Below, in pieces: positions 55,347 through 61,952 of a stretch of DNA of 64,000 bases. This DNA is from an uncultured Bacilli bacterium (lineage in GTDB: Bacteria; Bacillota_I; Bacilli_A; RF39; UBA660), in contig CAKOHR010000001.1 in assembly GCA_934085825.1 (NCBI GenBank), positions 124,001-188,000 of the forward strand. Direction: 5' to 3'. The translations under genes and the position numbers were made by a program. Below the pieces are notes generated by a model. It made no database searches and was not told where the DNA came from. It saw only the letters and a program-made list of their open reading frames with translations. The stretch's first letter is position 1. Each line of letters opens with the position of its first letter.

Positions 55347-55940
55347 ATGGAAGAATATTTAGAAGCTTTTAAAAGGCGGAAAAGTAATAGTGAATTTAAA
55401 TCAAGTAATAAAATAAATTTAAAACCTATTATATCTAAATTTTTAATTGCAGTAATATTCTTCTTAATAAGTGTAATATTTACAAATAGTAGTGATAAAA
55501 ATTTGCTTTTTTATAAAGAATATGTTTTAACAGAAAGTATACCTTTTACTAAGATAAAGGGTTGGTATGAAGATTTATTTGGTGAAGTGCTTCCTAAAAA
55601 TGACAATAATCAGATGGTTATGAATGGCCATTTGGTTTATAAAAGTATTGAAAATTATAAAGATGGTGAGGTTTTAAGTTTAACTAGTAATACCCTTATT
55701 AACAATTTAACTAGTGGGGTAGTTGTTTATGCCGGAGAAAAGGAAGGGTATGGAGAAACTGTTATTATTCAAGGGGTAGATGGAGTAGATATTTGGTATG
55801 GGAACTTAACTAATGTATCTGTAAAATTGTATGATTATGTGGAAAAAAATAAGTTAATTGGAGAAACTAAAAATGATAAATTATATTTAGTTATAAAAAA
55901 GAATAATGAATTTATAAAATATGAAGATTATCAAGCTTGA
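55347..55940 (+). CDS. spoIVFA: SpoIVFA-like membrane protein with degenerate M23/LytM domain
   Basis: 197 residues: a cytoplasmic N-terminus (1-30), one helix (about 30-48) and an outside domain. Near residue 126 the sequence follows the LytM pattern SGVVVYAGEKEGYGETVIIQG and IWYGNLTNVSV, but the zinc-binding histidines are absent (WYGNL in place of Y-A-H-L). A dead LytM domain right before the M50 protease gene, between mreD and rplU, is the arrangement of SpoIVFA, which holds SpoIVFB inactive until the forespore signal arrives. AGGTGA provides the start at 55347. Confidence 0.78.
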   Translation: MEEYLEAFKRRKSNSEFKSSNKINLKPIISKFLIAVIFFLISVIFTNSSDKNLLFYKEYVLTESIPFTKIKGWYEDLFGEVLPKNDNNQMVMNGHLVYKSIENYKDGEVLSLTSNTLINNLTSGVVVYAGEKEGYGETVIIQGVDGVDIWYGNLTNVSVKLYDYVEKNKLIGETKNDKLYLVIKKNNEFIKYEDYQA

Positions 55941-56664
55941 TTATACTTCTATTTATTTATTATTTATTCTGTTTTTATGCGGTTATATCAGAATAGGTTT
56001 AATTATAAGTTTGATTGTTATAATTCATGAACTTGGTCATGTTTTGGTGTGCCTTGTTTATGGCTATAAAGTAATTAGTGTGACACTTTATCCTTTTGGT
56101 GGTATAACTAAAGTAGAAAAGGATATTAATACAGAGACAAATAAGGAAATAGTACTTGCTCTAGCAGGTGTATTTATGCAAATGATGCTTATTCCTATAG
56201 TAAAATGTTTTAATATTCATGATTATAATGTCTTTTTAAAATATAATTTAAGTATAATTGTTTTTAATTTGTTACCTATTATACCTTTAGATGGTTCAGT
56301 CGTTTTAAAAAGTATTTTAAATAAATTTTTTTCTTTTAAAACTTCGTATAAGTTATATGTATTTATAAGTGTTGTAACTGTTTTTTTATATGTTTTTTTA
56401 AATTATAAATATAGTATAAATAACTATTTAATTATTGGAGTGTTTTTATATAAAATTTATAAACAAATAAGAGATTATAAATATATTTATAATAAGTTTT
56501 TACTAGAAAGATATTTAAAAAAATATAAATTTAAATATATAAGTACTAAGAAAGGAAATTTAGGTATTTTAAAAATTGATACTTATCAGTATTTTAAGGA
56601 AAATGAAAAAGTTGTAAGCGAAAGGCAAAAACTACAGGAAAGATTTGACAAACATATCATTTAA
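55921..56664 (+). CDS. spoIVFB: SpoIVFB-like M50 site-2 protease
   Basis: 247 residues, with several helices and the intramembrane metalloprotease motifs HELGH (H36, E37, H40) and LLPIIPLDGS (D124), plus LYPFGGITKVE near 56-66, which matches SpoIVFB closely. In Bacillus SpoIVFB cuts pro-sigma-K in the mother cell. The C-terminal part after about 170 is charged and lies in the cytoplasm. It overlaps spoIVFA by 20 bases. A promoter for rplU is embedded in its last codons. The presence of sigma-K cannot be judged here. Confidence 0.85.
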   Translation: MKIIKLDYTSIYLLFILFLCGYIRIGLIISLIVIIHELGHVLVCLVYGYKVISVTLYPFGGITKVEKDINTETNKEIVLALAGVFMQMMLIPIVKCFNIHDYNVFLKYNLSIIVFNLLPIIPLDGSVVLKSILNKFFSFKTSYKLYVFISVVTVFLYVFLNYKYSINNYLIIGVFLYKIYKQIRDYKYIYNKFLLERYLKKYKFKYISTKKGNLGILKIDTYQYFKENEKVVSERQKLQERFDKHII

Positions 56665-56673
56665 TGTTAAAAT
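56645..56673 (+). promoter_or_regulatory. Predicted promoter of the rplU operon
   Basis: -35 TTGACA (56645-56650), 17-bp spacer, -10 TAAAAT (56668-56673). Confidence 0.65.
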
Positions 56674-56699
56674 TAGTATGTTTTTAAGTAATTTCTTAA

Positions 56700-56762
56700 A
56701 AAACCGCACAGAAAAGGTTATAAAAATTTGATTACCTTAATGGCGCGACTTCAAAAAATATA
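56700..56762 (+). ncRNA. Ribosomal protein L21 leader
   Basis: ACCGCAC near the 5' end, an inner hairpin AGGT/ACCT around TTATAAAAATTTGATT, and then GGCGCGACTTC, followed by the AGGAGG of rplU. This order of conserved blocks fits the Firmicutes L21 leader, a cis-acting structure thought to bind L21 for autoregulation. Confidence 0.7.
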
Positions 56763-56774
56763 AGGAGGTATGAA

Positions 56775-57068
56775 ATGAAAGCTATATTTGAAACTGGTGG
56801 AAAACAATATTATGTTTCTGTTGGGGATACTATTTATGTTGAAAAATTAGATGCAGAAGTAGGAACAGATGTTACATTTGACAAAGTTTTATTTGCAGAT
56901 GGTAAAGCTGGTAACCCATATGTTGATGCTAAAGTTGTATGTACTGTTGAAAAACATGGAAAAAACAAAAAGATTAAAGTGTTTAAATACAGACCTAAGA
57001 AAAAATATCGTAAAACTCAAGGTCATAGACAACCATACACAAAATTAGTTGTTAAGAAAATTGGTTAA
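56775..57068 (+). CDS. rplU: 50S ribosomal protein L21
   Basis: 97 residues; [20 protein letters not shown] at the start and [17 protein letters not shown] near the end are the L21 signature. AAGGAGG precedes the ATG. It is the first gene of rplU-prp-rpmA, and its stop overlaps the prp start (TAATG). Confidence 0.98.
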   Translation: MKAIFETGGKQYYVSVGDTIYVEKLDAEVGTDVTFDKVLFADGKAGNPYVDAKVVCTVEKHGKNKKIKVFKYRPKKKYRKTQGHRQPYTKLVVKKIG

Positions 57069-57370
57069 TGATAAAAGTTAATATTAAAAATAATATTATT
57101 ACGATGACTGGTCATGCTGGGTTTGATGTTTATGGCAAAGATATAGTTTGTGCATCTGCATCATCAATTGTTATTACAAGTATTAATTTATGTTTAAGAT
57201 TCAATAAGGAAAGTATTAGATATAAAGAAGAAAGTAATAAGTTAACAATTGAAATACTAAGTAATGATAAAAATATTTCATTAACAATCGAGAATATGAT
57301 TATGATGCTTGAGGAACTTGCATCGGCATACAAAAAAAATATTAAAATAGTTAAGGAGGACATAAAATGA
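57068..57370 (+). CDS. prp: Ribosomal-processing cysteine protease Prp
   Basis: 100 residues. The catalytic pair is H16 and C28 in [18 protein letters not shown]. Prp (YsxB) removes the N-terminal extension of L27, whose gene follows with a 4-base overlap and carries the cleavage motif. This is the Firmicutes arrangement. Confidence 0.95.
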   Translation: MIKVNIKNNIITMTGHAGFDVYGKDIVCASASSIVITSINLCLRFNKESIRYKEESNKLTIEILSNDKNISLTIENMIMMLEELASAYKKNIKIVKEDIK

Positions 57371-57651
57371 ATTTCATGAAGTTAAATATCCAATTATTTG
57401 CTCACGTTAAAGCTCAAGGTTCTACTAAAAACGGAAGAGATTCAGCTGGTCGTAGACTTGGTGCTAAAGCAGCAGATGGACAAACTGTAACTGCTGGTTC
57501 TATTCTTTATCGTCAAAGAGGAACTAGAATTTATCCAGGCACAAATGTTGGAATTGGAAAAGATGATACATTATTTGCTAAAGTTACTGGTGTTGTAAAA
57601 TACGAAAGACTTGGTAAAAATAGAAAAAAGGTAAGCGTATACGAAGCGTAA
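57367..57651 (+). CDS. rpmA: 50S ribosomal protein L27 with Prp-cleaved N-terminal extension
   Basis: 94 residues. The start carries the extension ending LNIQLFA before H-V-K-A-Q, matching the Prp site (cleavage after Phe-Ala). The body has [20 protein letters not shown] and [15 protein letters not shown], diagnostic of L27. Processing exposes the N-terminus that reaches the peptidyl-transferase centre. The AAGGAGGA site lies within prp. Confidence 0.97.
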   Translation: MNFMKLNIQLFAHVKAQGSTKNGRDSAGRRLGAKAADGQTVTAGSILYRQRGTRIYPGTNVGIGKDDTLFAKVTGVVKYERLGKNRKKVSVYEA

Positions 57652-57688
57652 GCTTATCTTTATAGATAAATTAAGCATTAAAAATTAA

Positions 57689-57721
57689 ACCTCTAGTATA
57701 ATTTTACTAGAGGTGTTTTTT
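57689..57721 (+). terminator. Terminator hairpin that also contains the next gene's ribosome site
   Basis: ACCTCTAGTA (57689-57698) pairs with TACTAGAGGT (57705-57714), then G and six T. The 3' arm includes AGAGGTG, the only ribosome site for the TTG start at 57723. Confidence 0.85.
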
Positions 57722-57722
57722 A

Positions 57723-58310
57723 TTGAATTTAATTGCCCATCGTGGTTTGTGGAATAAAAATGTTAAAGATAATTCATATATAGCTCTTTTAGAGGGATTA
57801 AAAAGTGAAAAATATATCGGTATAGAATGTGATATAAGGACAACTTTAGATAATAAGTTTATTGTCTATCATAACACTTTATATAAAGGTAATTTAGTTA
57901 AAAATACATATTTTAAAGATATGAAAGATATTTTGTTACTTGAAGATTTACTTAAAATCGATACAGATAAACTATTGCTTCTTGAAATTAAAGAAAATTA
58001 TATAAATAAGAAAAGGTTACTTCGTTTGCTTAATAAGTATGATAGAAATTATTATATTATGTCATTTGATACTAAAGTAATTACAGATTTGAAGGAACTT
58101 GATAATAAATATAAATGTGGTGTACTTAATTATATATTAAATAGTGATGCTAATTATAATTTGGATTTTATTTGTTTACTTGATGTTATAGCAACAGATA
58201 GTGTTATTAAAAATTTTGAAAAAAAAGGGGTTGAGGTTATAATATATGGTACAATTAAAGTAAATAAAAATGTAAAATATATAGTAGATGATTATAAAAT
58301 GACAAAATAA
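57723..58310 (+). CDS. Glycerophosphodiester phosphodiesterase family protein
   Basis: 195 residues; TTG start. NLIAHRGLW at the very N-terminus holds the catalytic HRG, followed by the metal-binding ECDIRTTLDNKFIVYHN (about 37-53) and LLLLEIKEN near 94, as in GDPD proteins that release glycerol 3-phosphate from glycerophosphodiesters, including teichoic-acid or lipid breakdown products. The start is fixed by the family N-terminus. The ribosome site lies in a terminator stem, so translation on read-through transcripts may be limited. Confidence 0.85.
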   Translation: MNLIAHRGLWNKNVKDNSYIALLEGLKSEKYIGIECDIRTTLDNKFIVYHNTLYKGNLVKNTYFKDMKDILLLEDLLKIDTDKLLLLEIKENYINKKRLLRLLNKYDRNYYIMSFDTKVITDLKELDNKYKCGVLNYILNSDANYNLDFICLLDVIATDSVIKNFEKKGVEVIIYGTIKVNKNVKYIVDDYKMTK

Positions 58311-58360
58311 GTTATAAATTTGTATGAATTTAGTGTATAATTGTAATAGGTGGTTTACAT

Positions 58361-59443
58361 ATGAAAATAATTGTATCAGCTGGAGGTACTGGAGGTCATA
58401 TTTATCCAGCTTTAGCTATTATAAAAAAATTCCAAGAAAAAGAAAAAGATTTAGAAGTTTTATATATTGGTACCCATAATAGAATGGAAAAAGATATTGT
58501 TCCTGAGATGGGAATAAAATATGAACCTTTAGAGATATATGGTTTTAGTAAAACAGATTTAGTAAGAGATTTTAAAAATATTTTTTTGATAAAAAAAGCT
58601 TTAAATAAATGTCTAAATATTATGAAGAAATTTAAGCCAGATATAGTTATTGGTTGTGGTGGATATGTTACTTATCCAGTTATAAAGGCTGCAGAAAGGT
58701 TAGGTATTAAGACTTTTATTCATGAGCAAAATAGTATTCCTGGTAAATCTAATGTGGCCTTATCAAAAAATGTGGATTTAGTGGGCATTTCTTTTAAAAA
58801 TAGCGAAAATTATTTTAAAAAAGCTAAAAAGGTTGTTTATACTGGTAATCCTTGCGGTGAGAGTGCAGTTAGTATGAAAACTACTTCAAAAGTTAGTTTA
58901 GGATTTAAACCTAGTGATAAACTGATAATTATTGTGGCTGGTTCTTTAGGTAGTAATACTTTTAATGATAAATTTAAGGCTTATTTAAGTATGATTGATA
59001 AAGAAAAGTATAAAGTTTTATATATAACTGGTAAAGAACATTATGATGATTTTGTTAAAGATACTGAATTTTCTAAAAATGTGAAAATTGTTCCTTATTA
59101 TAATAATCTTGCTAGTATTATGAAAGATGCCTATTTGATAATTTCTAGAGCTGGAGCATCAACAATATCAGAAATATTAGCTTTAAAGATACCTAGTATT
59201 TTAATTCCAAGTCCCTATGTTGCGAATAATCATCAATACTATAATGCTCTTGATTTAGTTAATATGAAAGTGGCAGAACTTTTAGAAGAAAAAAATTTAG
59301 ATCCTAGTATAATTCAAGTTATGATAAATGAACTAGTTTATAATGAAAAAAAATATATGGAGATGAAAAAAACTTTAGAAAGATTAAATGTGAAGGCGGC
59401 ATCTACAATTATTTATGATGAAATAAAGGATTTGTTAAAATGA
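58361..59443 (+). CDS. murG: UDP-GlcNAc:lipid I GlcNAc transferase MurG
   Basis: 360 residues. Makes lipid II on the inner membrane face. GGTGGH at residues 8-13, HEQNSIPGKSN near 120, VAGSLGSNTFN near 188, and SRAGASTISEILALKIPSILIP near 261 are MurG motifs. AGGTGG precedes the ATG. It overlaps murB by 4 bases (ATGA). Confidence 0.97.
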   Translation: MKIIVSAGGTGGHIYPALAIIKKFQEKEKDLEVLYIGTHNRMEKDIVPEMGIKYEPLEIYGFSKTDLVRDFKNIFLIKKALNKCLNIMKKFKPDIVIGCGGYVTYPVIKAAERLGIKTFIHEQNSIPGKSNVALSKNVDLVGISFKNSENYFKKAKKVVYTGNPCGESAVSMKTTSKVSLGFKPSDKLIIIVAGSLGSNTFNDKFKAYLSMIDKEKYKVLYITGKEHYDDFVKDTEFSKNVKIVPYYNNLASIMKDAYLIISRAGASTISEILALKIPSILIPSPYVANNHQYYNALDLVNMKVAELLEEKNLDPSIIQVMINELVYNEKKYMEMKKTLERLNVKAASTIIYDEIKDLLK

Positions 59444-60294
59444 AATATCAAGAAAATGTTAATTTAAAGAAATATAATACGTATAAAATAAATACTATGA
59501 CCAAGTTTATGTATGAACCAGAAAATGTCGAAGAACTAAAAAAAATACTTAAAAATTTAAGAGATACAAAAATAAAATATTATATTTTAGGTGGGGGTTC
59601 TAATGTTATAATTCCTGATGAAAATTTTGATGGTGCTATTATTAAATTGAAATTTGAAAACTTAGAAATTAAAGATGATATAGCTTTTGTGGATGCTGGA
59701 TATAATTTAAATAGTTTTATAAAAAAGATAATTGATGATGGTTATACTAACTTAACAAATTTATATGGAATACCTGGAACTATTGGTGGTGCCATTCGTG
59801 GTAATGCCGGAGCAAATGGTAAAGAAATATTTGATGATTTAGTATCAGTATTGGTACTTCAAAATGATGATGTAAAATTAATAAATGCAAATACAATTGA
59901 ACACAGTTACAGACAAACCGCATTTAAAAACAATAATGATATCATTTTAGGTGGGGTATTTAAGCTAGAAAAAGGGGATCAAAAAAAAGCATGGGAAATC
60001 GTGAATGAAAATTTAAAAAAAAGAAAAAATAGTCAGCCTTTAGAATATCCCTGTGCAGGATCTGTTTTTAAAAATCCTGAAGGCTTATCAGCAGGAAAAT
60101 TGATTGATGAATGTGGGCTTAAAAAGCTTAGAGTTGGAGATGCTATGATAAGCGATATGCATGCTAATTTTATAATTAATTTGGGAAATGCCACAAGTAG
60201 TGATATAATAAAATTGATAGAAATTGTTAAAGAAAAAGTAAAAAAAGAAAAAGATATAGATTTAGAATTAGAGCAAGAAATAGTGAAGTGGTGA
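59440..60294 (+). CDS. murB: UDP-N-acetylenolpyruvoylglucosamine reductase MurB
   Basis: 284 residues. FAD- and NADPH-dependent reduction giving UDP-MurNAc. YYILGGGSNVIIPDENFDG near 47-65, LYGIPGTIGGAIRGNAGANG near 107-126, and CAGSVFKNPEG near 205 with the catalytic-type serine define the Firmicutes type II enzyme. Overlaps murG; divIB follows after 6 bases. Confidence 0.97.
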   Translation: MKYQENVNLKKYNTYKINTMTKFMYEPENVEELKKILKNLRDTKIKYYILGGGSNVIIPDENFDGAIIKLKFENLEIKDDIAFVDAGYNLNSFIKKIIDDGYTNLTNLYGIPGTIGGAIRGNAGANGKEIFDDLVSVLVLQNDDVKLINANTIEHSYRQTAFKNNNDIILGGVFKLEKGDQKKAWEIVNENLKKRKNSQPLEYPCAGSVFKNPEGLSAGKLIDECGLKKLRVGDAMISDMHANFIINLGNATSSDIIKLIEIVKEKVKKEKDIDLELEQEIVKW

Positions 60295-60300
60295 AACTAA

Positions 60301-61050
60301 ATGGCAAAAAAGGTAAAGAAAAAGTTAAATAAAAAAGGACTTATTGTTGTTATTTTAACATTATATTTATTTATAATGGCTTTTTATTATTGCTTTAATT
60401 TGCCTGTTAAGAATATTGAAATTAAGGGAAATACTTTGATAAATGATGAGAAAATTATTAATGTTGCTGGTGTTACTGATAAAACTAAGTTATTTTCTTT
60501 AAGTAGTAAAGAAACAAAAAGGAAATTAGAAGAATTACCTATGATTGATCATGTTAAGATTACTAAACATTTAAATGGGAAAATTGTTGTTGAAGTTACT
60601 GAACTTTCAGTGTTGTATTATAGTGTATTAGATGGTAATTATGTTTTTGAAGAAGGTAAAAAAACTAATAATTTAGATATATCTTTTGGAATTCCAACTT
60701 TAGTTAATTATGTTCCAAGTGATATAGAAAGTACACTTATAAAAAAGTTAGATAACATTAATAAAGATATACTTTATAAAGTTAGTGAAATAGAATATTC
60801 ACCTGATATTAAAGATGAAAAGGTTATTGATAATAATAGATTTTTACTTAGAATGAATGATGGAAATTATGTATATATTAATTTAGCAAATATAAATAAC
60901 TTGAATAAATATGAAGAAATTTATGCGACTTTGGATGAAAATGAAAAAGGAGTATTAAATTTAGATAGTTCAAGTAGTAATGGTATAGTTTTTCAACCTT
61001 TTGATTTACTCAAGAAGAAAGAAGAGATGCAAAATGAATTACCAGAATGA
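60301..61050 (+). CDS. divIB: Cell division protein DivIB/FtsQ
   Basis: 249 residues. A short basic cytoplasmic N-terminus, one helix (about 14-31), then a POTRA domain: VKNIEIKGNTLINDEKIINVAGV and LEELPMIDHVKITKHLNGKI, where KNIEIKGN is typical. It belongs to the divisome with FtsL and DivIC. The murG-murB-divIB order matches other Firmicutes. The 3' end overlaps the next gene by 17 bases. Confidence 0.92.
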   Translation: MAKKVKKKLNKKGLIVVILTLYLFIMAFYYCFNLPVKNIEIKGNTLINDEKIINVAGVTDKTKLFSLSSKETKRKLEELPMIDHVKITKHLNGKIVVEVTELSVLYYSVLDGNYVFEEGKKTNNLDISFGIPTLVNYVPSDIESTLIKKLDNINKDILYKVSEIEYSPDIKDEKVIDNNRFLLRMNDGNYVYINLANINNLNKYEEIYATLDENEKGVLNLDSSSSNGIVFQPFDLLKKKEEMQNELPE

Positions 61051-61630
61051 ATTAGATAATTTAATTAAATGTTTGGATTACAAACCAAATTTACTTCTTC
61101 ATAGCTGTTGTGGGCCTTGTTCTACGGAAGTTTTATCTTATTTAGTTCCATATTTTAATATTACTGTTTTATATTATAATCCAAATATTGAACCTTACGA
61201 AGAATACTTAAAAAGAAAAAGTGAACAAATAAGATTTATTAATGAATTTAAACATGATAATATCAAATTTTTAGATTGTGATTATGAAAATGAAGTATTT
61301 CATGAAAATGTTAAAGGCCTAGAAAATGAAAGAGAAGGCAAGGCTAGATGTCCAGTATGCTTTAGAGTAAGACTTGATTATACTGCTAGAAAGGCTAAAG
61401 AATTAAATTTTGAATATTTTGGCACAACACTTACTGTAAGTCCTCATAAAAATAGTAAACAAATAAATGTTTTGGGTGGTATTGTCGGAGAAAAATATGG
61501 TATAAAATATTTATTTAGTGATTTTAAGAAAAAAGATGGTTATAAGAAAAGTGTTGAACTTGCTAAAAAATATAATTTGTACCGTCAAGATTATTGTGGC
61601 TGTTTATATGGTAAAAATAATAGAGATTAA
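61034..61630 (+). CDS. queH: Epoxyqueuosine reductase QueH
   Basis: 198 residues. The final step of queuosine synthesis in tRNA by the non-B12 enzyme. HSCCGPCS (C25, C26, C29) and CPVCFRVRL near 106-114 provide cluster and metal cysteines; FGTTLTVSPHKNS and a C-terminal YCGCLYG complete the DUF208/QueH pattern. ATG 61034 follows GAAGAG within the end of divIB; the upstream in-frame ATG at 61001 is not needed. Confidence 0.93.
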   Translation: MNYQNELDNLIKCLDYKPNLLLHSCCGPCSTEVLSYLVPYFNITVLYYNPNIEPYEEYLKRKSEQIRFINEFKHDNIKFLDCDYENEVFHENVKGLENEREGKARCPVCFRVRLDYTARKAKELNFEYFGTTLTVSPHKNSKQINVLGGIVGEKYGIKYLFSDFKKKDGYKKSVELAKKYNLYRQDYCGCLYGKNNRD

Positions 61631-61671
61631 CCTATTGATTTATTAATTAAATTTTAGTATCATGAATACGC

Positions 61672-61772
61672 GAAGAGAAATCTTCTTATAATAAAAAAGG
61701 AACATTCGGTATCTCGAATGTCTACCTATAGTTTATTTGGTTGACATTTGCCTATTGGCAGATGTTTTTTTT
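61672..61772 (+). ncRNA. Possible attenuator RNA or small structured RNA
   Basis: Successive elements: GAAGA-GAAA-TCTTC hairpin (61672-61685), ACATTCG/CGAATGT hairpin (about 61702-61720), and a terminator ACATTTGCC/GGCAGATGT with an eight-T tail (61744-61772). CGAATGTC from the second hairpin can instead pair with GACATTTG at the terminator's 5' arm, so the structures exclude each other. This is the logic of an attenuator, but I cannot match a known riboswitch class. It may equally be a double terminator for queH. Confidence 0.45.
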
Positions 61773-61902
61773 GAATTTGGATATAAATACAATTTGTATT
61801 TTAAAAATATTTTGCATAGTCTGTTAGTTTCTACCTATCAAAATGATATCATAATGGTATATATATATGCCAAATTTCTTAAAGATTTTTGTGTGTTTTT
61901 TC
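61773..61902 (+). other. A+T-rich spacer before mutS
   Basis: No ORF is supported. TCTACCTAT occurs at about 61831, as it does at 61720 in the structured RNA; otherwise nothing clear. Confidence 0.4.
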
Positions 61903-61931
61903 TTTAAAAAAAATTAGGCTTGTGTTATAAT
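61903..61931 (+). promoter_or_regulatory. Predicted promoter of mutS
   Basis: -35-like TTTAAA (61903-61908), 17-bp spacer, extended -10 TGTTATAAT with TATAAT at 61926-61931. Confidence 0.6.
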
Positions 61932-61952
61932 ATTTTGGCAGAGGTTTTAAGT

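Noticed and set aside
61700..61772. Purine-type riboswitch suggested by TCTACC
   Set aside because: The loop sequences and three-way junction of purine riboswitches are not present; only the terminator/antiterminator logic remains.
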